From assembly GCA_905397405.1 (NCBI GenBank), contig CAJPVJ010000252.1:1-30386 (forward strand): a stretch of DNA of 30,386 nt, read 5' to 3'. This DNA comes from Oppiella nova (taxonomy: Eukaryota > Arthropoda > Arachnida > Sarcoptiformes > Oppiidae). The notes beneath the pieces are model-generated. The model worked only from the letters and a program-made list of their open reading frames with translations, made no database searches and had not been told where the DNA came from. Made by a program: the position numbers and the translations under genes. Numbering within the stretch: the first letter of the stretch is position 1; each line of letters begins with the position of its first letter. Positions 1 through 9,611 of this stretch are shown piece after piece.

Positions 1-1871
1 CATGTAGTACTGGATGTGTCCCATCTCGTGGTGGATTACAATCAAGTCATTCATATTGATCTCGGTACACATTTTTATCCTATTTATCAATCATTTTATT
101 TAACTGACTACTAATGACTTGACTGACTATACCTAAAATCATCACCAGTTTTGGCGTAGAAATCCCAGGCGGAAGAATTCATATTGATCTCGGTACACAT
201 TTTTATCCTATTTATCAATCATTTTATTTAACTGACTACTAATGACTTGACTGACTATACCTAAAATCATCACCAGTTTTGGCGTAGAAATCCCAGGCGG
301 AAGCATGGCTATATATATATAAATTAATTTAATTCTCATCAATTTTATGGTTAATATTTCTAGATTTATAATATGTATGTTTCACCAAGCAACTACTAAC
401 CAGACCATTTCTTTGTCTTTGGCTTTCTCTATGATGGACTTCTGCCAGAAAGTGTCGGTCACTTTCATGAGTCCCAATTCACTAAAGAATTTGTCCGACA
501 ATTCAAACATTCGTTTCGCCGTATAATTCTGGGTTTAATTGTAATTATTATAAAAGGTACATTTAATTTATTGAAAATATATAAAAGTATTAATATTATT
601 ATAATATTATTAACTTATTATACTTGTTTCACTAATTCCTTTGTCACGTCAATGGTCTGTACGCCGGGATATGGATCAACGCCGGGCACCGTATTCATGA
701 TATTATTCCACTCTTGAGCCCACATATTGCCCAAAATGTGCGCGGGTATTGTCTTATCTTTAGGCATTTTGCCGGGATATGCTTTCCTCAAATGTTTCCT
801 AACATATGCGTGAAGTTTCGCATAGAAAGGCATCATTTCTAGCAATAGATTCTCCGTTTGATTCTTAATATCCGGCGTTTCCCACGAAAATAGCCACAAG
901 TCGTCCAAAGTCTCAAACTCTATGTTATGGTAATTCATATTTAAAAACAAACACAACAATCGCGAGGGTTTTGTATGGAGTGATGTTATAATAAGTAGTA
1001 ATACTCATATTTGGCAGTTCATTAAGTTTGGCCGCTTTATTGCCTAAATTATAATAAGATATGAAATCTCTCCTCATTTTCTTGCCGGTAACGTCCCTCC
1101 AGTTAACCCACGCCTGCCTGAGTTCGTTGTAATTCTTAGATTCACTCATTATTTTCGTTAGATCTCGTTAAATCTATCCGACAAAAGTTGTCAAAATTAA
1201 ACAACTCTATCAATATTTATAATCAAAAATGTCTAATCAATGTAGGTTTGAAAATAATAAATATACCTGGATCCAATTCAAGCATGCAATTTCCACTAAC
1301 ACACACTTTGGCTGTGCTGTAAATCTTTTCCATGTTATTCGTAGCTTTAATGAACTAATAATGAGAAAATCGATTCAAAATTAAAACATTATGTTTGTCA
1401 AAAACTAATAACTTGTAAATTTTTATATAATATTGAGGAATACCCTCTTCTCGTCGGCAGAGTTGAGGGCAGAGATGCCGATAACTGCCAACTTCTCAAA
1501 CTGTCTCCTATTATATGGTATAAAGTGAGTCCAGTCGTACCTTTTAGTCTCAATCGACTGTTGCTTTTGAAATGCATTCAATTCTTTGGTCAGTTTAACC
1601 TATTATTTTGCAAACAATTATTTTTTCGGGCATTAGTTTAAAGTCAATGAATACCCACTTTAGCCTCCAAATTCATTTCATTGATATCTGAAACGTGAGC
1701 CCAATTCACCTCGAATATTTTGTTATTCCAAGCCAGCAGTTTTGCGTCCACATCGCCAAGGTATGCCGTCCCCTCCTTTTCATCTCTTATTAACCCCTCT
1801 TTGGTCTTTGTGTTGTTAATGGACTCAACATTTGTATGAATTGTTATTAAAAACAATATAAAAAGTTTCAT
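1..1871 (-). CDS. Single-domain ACE-like peptidyl dipeptidase, left-arm copy, 3' part outside the window
   Basis: This is a family M2 zinc dipeptidyl carboxypeptidase, expected to be secreted and to trim dipeptides from peptide hormones. Exons on the minus strand: 1659-1871 (signal peptide beginning [17 protein letters not shown]), 1444-1599, 1267-1354, 1005-1163, 624-919, 401-528, 261-308, then the zinc-site exon running off the window at base 1. Lengths (213, 156, 88, 159, 296, 128, 48 nt) match the intact copy at 17056-19877 one for one. The HHEMGH zinc motif is encoded at about 15-36. A 127-bp duplication (49-175 and 177-303) repeats the last two exon pieces and interrupts the reading. 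Exon 4 has a 10-bp duplication at its acceptor that can be spliced around. Apart from these it looks intact. Confidence 0.85.
49..303. repeat. Exact 127-bp tandem duplication, offset 128
   Basis: Bases 49-175 are identical to 177-303, with a single A at 176 between them. The unit contains the end of one ACE exon, a 53-nt intron and the start of the next exon. The right-arm equivalent at about 18655-18785 has it once. Confidence 0.97.
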
Positions 1872-2851
1872 TTTTAAATAATTAACAAATTCATTTATTT
1901 ATATTTATAAATTACATAACATATTGAATATAATATAATTAGTATTTACACATAAATGTCACAAACAGCATTAAAATATTTTTCATTTTTTATAATCTAA
2001 GAATTTGCATAACTATAAATACTAGAATTATGTAATTAATTTGAATACAATTTAGCCAATTGTTACATTAATATTGCATTTACAATATTATTAAAATACA
2101 TCTGGGAATCCAGGTGTAAAATCAAATGTCTATATATATTTAGTATAAAAATTATAAGATTATAATAATAAAATAATTGTTTAAATTAACATCATTGTCA
2201 AATCAGGGAACATTTGTTTTTATTAATGTTAATAAATCTAAAGCTATTTTAATTAGTTTTAAATTTATTATTATAGTTTAACTACTTAATGAAAAATATA
2301 TTGAGACTGAAATGAAAACTGCGCTTAATTTGCAATTAATTTTAAAATATATTATAATTAAAATATTCATATACTTGTAATAAATTTCAATCTAATTTGT
2401 TATTTATAAGATAGAAATTATACCATTAATAGTAAAGGTATAATACTGAATGATGTAAAAAATAATTTTTAAATATAAAATTTTTAAATTTACAGTATAT
2501 TTATTTTAAAATATGTCCCTAGATTCACTCATTATTTTCGTCAAATCTATTTATGAAAAGGTGTTCAAACCAAATAATATATATAATTTTAAATGTTTAA
2601 TCAATGTAGGAATCAATCAAGTGCTGAATATATACCTGGCTCCAATGCAAGAGCACATTTGCCATTAACACACACTTCAATGTACTGGTAATTCAAATAT
2701 CAATTATTGGTATTACTTAAAAATTTAAGAATTGTATATTTGTTCAATGTCATTTAAGATGTTTTTCTATAACTTATTTTTATTTATCAGAGAAATGGTT
2801 TGGAAGTATAGAAAGTTTTAGAAATCATTGAAAAGAGAATTTGTCTGAAAA

Positions 2852-2927
2852 GGGGGCCACCGGGGGATCGAACCCCGGATCTACTGATTACATGTCAGGC
2901 GTTTAACCACTAGATCACACCGAACCC
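2852..2927 (-). other. tRNA-like element (tRNA pseudogene or SINE head), left copy
   Basis: On the minus strand it has a box A (TGATCTAGTGG) and a box B (GGTTCGATCCC), a perfect T arm (CGGGG/CCCCG) and a recognisable anticodon arm with loop CATGTAA. The acceptor ends do not pair and the base before the anticodon triplet TGT is A rather than the universal T33, so it is unlikely to be a working tRNA. A TTTT run follows directly. It sits in intron 2 of the ACE fragment beside a CT microsatellite. Confidence 0.7.
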
Positions 2928-2935
2928 TATTAAAC

Positions 2936-2939
<4 letters not shown>

Positions 2940-2981
<42 letters not shown>
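2940..2981. repeat. (CT)n microsatellite
   Basis: About 21 CT dinucleotides. It is the mirror of the (GA)n run at 16409-16450 in the other arm, and in both arms it abuts the tRNA-like element. Confidence 0.95.
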
Positions 2982-2984
<3 letters not shown>

Positions 2985-3481
2985 GTGATATTTAAAGGCA
3001 TTACTATAGATTCAAAATTAATTAATTGTAAATTTTTATATAATATTGAGGAATACCTTTTTCTCGTCCTCTGAGTTGAGGGCAGAGGTGCCGATAACTG
3101 CCATCTTCTCAAACTGTCTCCTATTATATGGTGTAAAGTGAGTGCAGTCGTACTTTTTAAACTCAATCCCCAGTTGCTTATTGAATGCATTCAATTCTTT
3201 GGTTATTTTGACCTAAAAGTAATGAATTTAATTGTGGAAAATAAGTTGTAAAGCCATTCAATACATACTTGTGCCTCAAAGTTCTTGTCATTAATTTCTG
3301 AACCGTAAGCCCAATCAACCTTGCTCTTCTTGTTATTCCAGATATGATATTTTGCCTCCACATCGCCCAGGTATGCCATCGCCTGCTTTTCATTTCTTAT
3401 TAACCCCTCTTTGGTTATCGTGTTGTTAATGGACTCAACATTTGTATGAATTGTTATTAAAAACAATATAAGAAGCTTCAT

Positions 3482-3720
3482 TTTTAATTAATTAACAATC
3501 CAATTTATTTTTTAATTACTTAAATATACTTTAATAATTTAATATGTGAATGTCACAAATTTCATTAAAATACTTGTTATTTTGTATAACCTAGGAGTAT
3601 AATTTAAAGGCTATGGTCGGTTTATTTAGTTAATTAGAAAACAATTTAGCCGATTCTTACATTAATGTTGAATATACAATATTAATAAAATATATCTGGG
3701 AATCCAGGTGTCCAAACAAT
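3482..3720 (-). promoter_or_regulatory. Conserved 5' flank shared by four ACE starts
   Basis: The roughly 240 bases upstream of this start resemble those upstream of the starts at 1871, 15912 and 17056. Common blocks include a CACCTGGATTCCCA-like box, an AATATTAATGTAACAATCGGCTAAATTG-type stretch (in shorter pieces here) and a TTTGTGACATTCACAT-like box. Persistence in partly decayed copies suggests a duplicated promoter; function is inferred. Confidence 0.45.
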
Positions 3721-3871
3721 TTAAATTATTAATTTTATTTTTATAGAAGTAGTATAAAAAAATATAAAAATTAAGATTTAAATAATATTTTTATATTATC
3801 CATTAAATATTTAAAATCACTGAACATTATCTCTCATTATTATTAATAAATTTAATATACTTGTATTTTAC

Positions 3872-4161
3872 ACTTATTATCAGCAAATTAAGGATCCGGT
3901 AGTTAAGGGAAATTACCTTTTTGACTTATTTTTTACCATATTTTATTTATTTTAGAAATAACATTATGTCAATTAGACTGAAAAATCCCATCTAGCAATT
4001 TGAAAACTATTATTCTTTAAAGATATTAATTATGGGTCAATATTTCAATAGTAAAGGGGCAATAAAAGGATTAAATTTTATATTAATCATTTATTCTAAG
4101 GTTTACCTGTTTAGTTTTTTTACTCAATTTGCTACCTGAAACTGAGGTTTCTACTTATTAT
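3872..4161. mobile_element. 272-bp MITE-like insertion with putative 9-bp target-site duplication
   Basis: The left arm has 272 bp (3881-4152) that the right arm lacks between otherwise matching flanks (right-arm equivalent near 15480-15500). The insertion is bracketed by ACTTATTAT at 3872-3880 and 4153-4161, present once in the other arm. It has no coding capacity. The ends show only a weak offset inverted similarity (AGCAAATT near both ends), so a class is not assigned; a 9-bp duplication would suit Mutator-like elements. Confidence 0.55.
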
Positions 4162-4279
4162 TATCGTGTAATTTGTATGTAATCTTAATTAATGTAAAAG
4201 AAATATAGAGATTGATATGAAGACTGCGCTCATTATAAGAGACATTGAAGTGATTGCATGTTTGGCGTCATCGGTTGTC

Positions 4280-4490
4280 GGGGAAGTAGGCGATGAAGTG
4301 GTCGGGGGAGTAGTGGGACCAGTAGAGGGAGTGTTGGGAACAGTAGGGGGAGTAGTGGGAACAGTAGGGGGAGTAGTGGGAACAGTAGGGGGAACAGTAG
4401 GGGGAACAGTAGGGGGAACAGTAGAGGGAGTGCTGGGAACAGTGGATGGAGTAGTTGGAGCACTGGATGGAGTAGTTGGAGCACTGGTAA
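4280..4490 (-). repeat. Pro/Thr-rich stalk minisatellite
   Basis: Read on the minus strand, repeated units of the type ACTGTTCCC(CCT) encode tandem TVP, TVPP and TTPP motifs. The exon is 329 nt against 176 nt in the right-arm gene, a difference of 153 nt (51 codons) that keeps the frame. It forms a mucin-like spacer between the peptidase domain and the hydrophobic C-terminus. Confidence 0.9.
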
Positions 4491-5223
4491 CCGGATCATT
4501 ATCAAAGTAATCGTCAACTAAATTAAGAAAATCATAAATTGTTATTAGAAATATAGAAATTATTTATTACTACTACATTATGGCAATGTAAGAGTATTTC
4601 ACATTGTTACTTAAATCATAATACAGCATTAAAATAATTAAAATATTTCAGTGATTGACTATAGAGTTAAATAAAAATATATGATTACCATTGAAAGTCC
4701 AGCCTAACTGTTCTCCGACTACCTGCCCGTCCAGAAATGTCTGTAAAGGTTTAAAATACTCGAGCAATGAGTCGACTTCCATGTCTTTATTGCCCGTCAA
4801 GAGCTCCAACTGTTCGGGCCATGGCTTGGATGAGCCCAAGACTAACATCTCTCTAATTGATTTGATAACTAGTTTTATCAAATATATCAACAATTTTCAA
4901 ATAAACACTGACTTTAGTTTAGCGCCGGCAGTCGTATCGCCGTCGATATCGCACTCATGGAGGGCAACATCCTTTTGACTGAAAGCACACAAGGCTTTAT
5001 GGAACTGGAACTGTAGTAAATGCGATACAAAGTATCTAAAAATAATATACAGCATCATTATTTAGCTAGAAATATTGATTGCAAATCGGTTATTTACATG
5101 TATATAACAATATCAATACCTAATATATTCAACACTGGCTGGAATGTGGTATTTGGCACCGGGATCAAAGTCATACTCGCTTCGTTTTACAGGTGGCGAC
5201 AAACCCTGATATGCGCCCCTCAG

Positions 5224-5479
5224 TTCCCACCAGTGTTTGTTTAAATTGGCTGAAGATGTGGTGCCGGAGAAGACATCCCACCGATATTTATCCATAATGA
5301 ACCCAAATGGCAAAAATGCCAGTTTATCCAAAGCCATCTTAAGCTGGTATATTCCCACCAGTGTTTGTTTAAATTGGCTGAAGATGTGGTGCCGGAGAAG
5401 AGTAGGGTGGCTATAAATAGGTATTACTTGGGTTTACCGTTTTTACGGTCAAATAGGTTTCGGTAGAATTCGACCATAA
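5224..5479. repeat. 128-bp duplication in ACE exon 8, second copy partly complemented
   Basis: Bases 5224-5273 recur at 5352-5401 (offset 128). Bases 5274-5351 recur at 5402-5479, but with every base replaced by its complement. The exon is 477 nt, exactly 128 more than the 349 nt of all other copies. Confidence 0.9.
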
Positions 5480-5528
5480 ACTATAATTAAAAGAGGTATA
5501 GGTGGCTAAGTAGGTCTCAATTCTCTGG
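5402..5528. other. 127-nt in-place complemented segment
   Basis: Swapping each base for its complement while keeping the order turns this stretch into the expected left-arm ACE exon 8 (mirror of about 14395-14520). For example GTAGGGTGGCTATAAATA becomes CATCCCACCGATATTTAT. Base 5401 and the bases from 5529 on match without complementing. Reverse complement does not match. Confidence 0.9.
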
Positions 5529-6369
5529 GATCTTCTGGAGATGTGCCGGCGTTGACACAGACAGTGCCAACAGATCACCAATTGCTTCGTGGAAACCTAA
5601 AATATAATATTTTAAATAATTAGTGTTAAATTAAATTATTAATATTTTGATGATTTATATAAATTATGAATAATAGACATAGTGTTCAAAACCAGACCTG
5701 CATTGGCGCCGTCCCTATAGATAACGGGTTGGGTCTTATATTGCATGAAGTACTCGATGTGTCCCATTTCGTGGTGAATGGTGATCAGGTCCTCCATATT
5801 AATGTTAGTGCACTGTTTGATACGGAAGTCATCCCCGGCTGTGGCGTAGAAATCCCAGGCGGATGCGTGACTGCAAATAATTTACAACCAAATAAAATAC
5901 AGTAATAGAAAATGATTATGTAGTGACAAACTAACCAGACCATTTCCACATTTGGTTTCTTTTCAATAACAGATTTATCCCAAAAAGTTTGTGTCATTTT
6001 GTCGAGACCTAAATCGCCAAAGAATTTGTCCGACAAATCAAACATTTTCTTAGCGTCGTATCCCTTATAATAGTAGTCAATTGGATAATAGATATAAAAG
6101 TAGTATGCTTAAAATAATTTTCTTTATTATAAAAGGTTAAATAAAATACTTGTTTCACTAATTCGGCGGTCACATCAATGGTAGTAACATCAGGGTATGG
6201 ATCGACACCGGGAACGGTATTCATAATATTGCTCCATTGTTGAGCCCACATATTGCCCAATAAGTGGGCCGGTATTGTACCGTCTTTTGGCATTATATCA
6301 GGGTACGTTACTTTCAATTGCTTTCTCACATACGCGTGAAGTTTCTCGTAAAAGGGCTTTAATTTTTGC

Positions 6370-6437
6370 GTGTTCAGAAGTCAAACAACAAACTATAGGC
6401 CACAGAGGGTGCCCTTCTCGGTATTGAGTAGGTTACA
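6370..6437. other. 68-nt in-place complemented segment
   Basis: It lies in exon 5 of the left-arm C-domain copy. The exon keeps its normal 296-nt length, but this part matches the right-arm exon (13488-13556) only after base-by-base complementing without reversal. For example GTGTTCAGAAGTCAAACA becomes CACAAGTCTTCAGTTTGT. The match is complete over all 68 bases. Confidence 0.92.
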
Positions 6438-7305
6438 CTTAAAGCCTAAAATTATTTTAATTATAAAGCAATTTGTATAAAACGTTATGATTTACAAACT
6501 TGTATCGGGCAGTTTGTTGAGAGTGGCCGCTTTGTTGCCTAAAGTGTAATACTCTATGAAATCGTTTCTCATTTTCTTTCCGGAGGCGTCTCTCCAGTTG
6601 ACCCACGCCTCCTCTAACTCTGTCGGGTCTTTCGAATCGGCCATTATTTTATCCAAATCTTTAAAATCATATTAAATAGGAATGTGAGCATGGTTATTTA
6701 CCAATCATAATGAATACCTGGATCCAATTCGAGATCACACTTCCCTTTGACACATACTCTGGCGGTGCTGTACGTCGTCTCCATATTACCCGTCGCTTTC
6801 AGATACTATTGAATTAATTTTTAATTTATTATTTAATTAATAAAAGATATTATTTAATTGAATTGAATTACATTTGTCTCGTCCTCCCCTTCCAGAGCTG
6901 ACGTCCCAATGACCGCCAATTTCTCAAATTACCTTTTCAGCCCAATTAGCGTCAATCAAATCAAATGCAATCTTTTCGTAATTATAGTCTATTTTAAACT
7001 GTTTCATTTGGTTCATAGGCACCAATAGTTTGAACATATTTTGTTTGTTATTAAATGAATCAAATGTGAAATGAACCTGGAAACAATTTGTAAGGATTTA
7101 TAAAATTTCCAAAATATAAAATTAATTTAAAAATACAACTCACATTATTCTTGATACAATTATTCCATACAAAGCGAATAATTATATACTTCTCTAGCGG
7201 GACATAAATATACACAATATTATAGTCATTAAAATCTGTTATCTCCTCAGATCTAAGGCATACTAAACATAAAATTATAACCAAAGCAATGGAAACAGTT
7301 TGCAT

Positions 7306-9611
7306 TTTGACTGAAAACTATGTTTATTATTACATCAAATATTTATTTTAGCAATTTGTTATTATATAATATGATTTGATGTGTTATTAACACATTATTA
7401 AGTTGATTGAATGTTCAATCCTGAAAATGACTACAAAACTTTAGATACTAGGAAACAGTTTGAATTACTTCCAGAAATGCATATATAAATCAGTGCCTTT
7501 AAAAAGGTTATGATTATTATATTAATAATTAATCATTGACTTACTCTGAACAAGCAAAATATTTTAACAAACAATTGGCTTCATTTTGAATTGAAAGCTT
7601 GGGCATAATATTTGATTGGTGTTAAGCTATTTAAAAATTTAAATTATATTCATTGATTTAGATTAAACAAATTTTTATTAAAATTTATGACATGCAAAGC
7701 GAATGACAAAATTAATATGAGCTGAATATAGTGTAAAAAAGCTTCAACTGATACTTAGATAATGGCTTTAATTCAGTGAAATTTAAATGAGAATTTATTG
7801 ACACAAATAAATACACAAAAACCTCATTTATTTCATTGATATAAATTAATGTAATTTTCTATGAATATTAAATTATATAGCACTTTATTATAAAAATCAA
7901 ATAAAAACTTAGTTAAATTATATTTGTTGCTCAGAATCCTATATAATACAAATATTATTAAATATTGAGGACTTAATACTCGTGAAATATTATTTACGCT
8001 TACTAGTAATAGGTTTATAATAATATACTGTATTAAAATAGATTATATGTATAACTTATATTAAACTAGTAGCTCTACAATAATATTTGTGGTCTGGAAT
8101 AATTATGACAATATTTATAAATTATAATCTTATATTATTACATTTATTTTCATAAGCAGATTCACTGATTTGTTAGATTCTATGTTTGTTAATTAAGACA
8201 TGAAATTATTGTTTATCATATTGATTTAACAGTATGTCATATTGATATAAATAATTGAGCAGTATGAAATAAGCAATAAAATGGAGAAATAATGTGCGTC
8301 TGACTAATGTAGGAACGGGATGTTCCTAAGACATTATGTATCCAAAGAGTGCCATAAGTCAATATACTGTTAACTATCGCTATTATAAAATTATAAACAT
8401 TTTGTATCATATACCATATAAGTGCATACAGTATAAATATAATACGAAATTTAATGGAAATTATTATATTAACATCAGAATTAATGAAATAGTTTATTAC
8501 CGTAATTGATAAGGTACATTGATGTTTCAGGTAAATAAGATACATAAGGTACATAATGTACTATTAAGTAATGTTTAATTTTAATGTGCTAAATTATAAT
8601 AATAAAAATTGTTGAATTATAATAATATTCTTAAAAATATAATTCTTACATATTAAAATTTTAGTTTTATTTAAAACCCATATCAAAGTAATAATGAATT
8701 AAATAAAATTTCATTAAAAACTTAAATGAATTTATTAAATAATAATTTAATTTAAAGTTAATTTAAAGTCTAATTTACTGTAAATAAATTAAGTTAACTT
8801 TTAAATAGGATTCATGTAAATGATATATTATTTGAATAAACGTACACAGTGATTTAATTTTAAAATCTGTATAAAACAATATATTAATTACTGTATTATT
8901 AAAAAACATTTTTAACCATAAAAATAGATTATAGCATCAGGTTCTATTCATTTGAAAATATATTTGAGCAAATGTTAAAAGTGTCAAAATGTCAGACTGT
9001 ATACATAGAAATTTTTTAAAATTCAAACCTAATTTTATTTTGTATATTCATTTCGATGCTCATAGTGTATCTATAATTAATATTCATTTACTTCACATTT
9101 TAATAAAAACATTGTAAAAATTGTTAGTCATTTAAAACAAATAAGAACTTTGCGCAGGTAAAGTAAATTTAAGATTTAAACTACACTAGATACTGTATAT
9201 GAATTTATGAATAAAATAATAAATATCAAAATATCTTTACTTAGAATTTTATTTGCCTGTCATATCAAACCTGCATAATCTGAAAACATCATAAAACACA
9301 CTTTAATGTACACGGTCCTTTAGTACTTACTCTACGGTAGTGTAATCAAATATTAAATTCTTATACAGGTAGACTAATAGTATAATTATTTAATAAATAG
9401 TTATAAAACAATAATGGAATCCAGGTATCATATTATATAATTATATAGATAGTAGATTTGATAATTATTGACACTATTCTATAAAAATTATAACAGGTAT
9501 GTTTTATTTTCAATTCTAGACATTAATACATCTTTAGGTCTCATTGAGTGTGTATTTGAGACAGTTTTGCCATTTATTTGACTATTAATTCATTATTAGA
9601 TTGAATTAATA
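7306..9611. other. AT-rich intergenic spacer, no gene seen
   Basis: These 2.3 kb between the divergent ACE starts are very AT-rich. The open frames here (for example on the minus strand at 8237-8554) have low-complexity, AT-driven composition and no homology I recognise. It should contain the promoters of both divergent genes. Confidence 0.6.

Larger units (their letters stand above)
2521..3481 (-). pseudogene. ACE-like gene fragment (exons 1-2 plus remnants of exons 3-4), left-arm copy
   Basis: Exon 1 (3269-3481, 213 nt) encodes a signal peptide starting [17 protein letters not shown] and the ACE N-terminal helix. Exon 2 (3057-3212, 156 nt) ends in the conserved VIGTSAL segment. Both are open with normal GT donors. 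Downstream in the same sense, after a CT microsatellite and a tRNA-like element, come a shrunken exon 3 (about 2640-2688, middle deleted) and the first bases of exon 4 (about 2521-2556). No exons 5-12 follow before the next gene. It could be a truncated pseudogene, or exons 1-2 could serve as alternative first exons for the gene at 1-1871. The right-arm copy at 15912 is more damaged. Confidence 0.75.
4189..7305 (-). pseudogene. Chimeric ACE-like gene: divergent head joined to a copy of the two-domain ACE's C-domain
   Basis: Exons on the minus strand: 7144-7305 (signal peptide MQTVSIALVIILCLVCLRS), 6872-7076, 6718-6805, 6500-6658, 6150-6445, 5936-6063, 5698-5870, 5120-5596, 4913-5035, 4689-4852, 4189-4517. 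From base 6930 downward it is nearly identical to the C-domain at 12996-15456, including HHEMGH, HEAIGD and the PGAKYH / EYIRYF substrate and chloride region. Upstream of 6930 the sequence is a different ACE-like head; the alignment Y-x4-FD-x8-EK can still be followed. As written there are three lesions: a one-base frame change at the junction giving TGA, a 68-nt complemented segment in exon 5, and a 128-bp duplication with a 127-nt complemented segment in exon 8. The last two look technical. The tail is a Pro/Thr/Ser stalk plus hydrophobic end, as in the right-arm gene but 51 codons longer. Confidence 0.75.

Noticed and set aside
4217-4510. Glycine/valine repeat protein on the + strand
   Set aside because: It is the antisense of the ACE Pro/Thr stalk minisatellite; the minus-strand frame continues from a real exon and matches the right-arm gene.
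6370-6437. Ordinary small inversion
   Set aside because: An inversion would match the sister exon as a reverse complement. Only the unreversed complement matches, over all 68 bases.
6931-7076. The divergent ACE head as another complemented segment
   Set aside because: Neither the complement nor the reverse of this stretch resembles the right-arm exon at 12899-12995; as written it keeps an open frame and plausible exon phases, so it is a real divergent sequence.
8237-8554. 105-codon minus-strand frame rich in I, Y and L
   Set aside because: AT-driven composition, no motif, no duplicate and no splice context.
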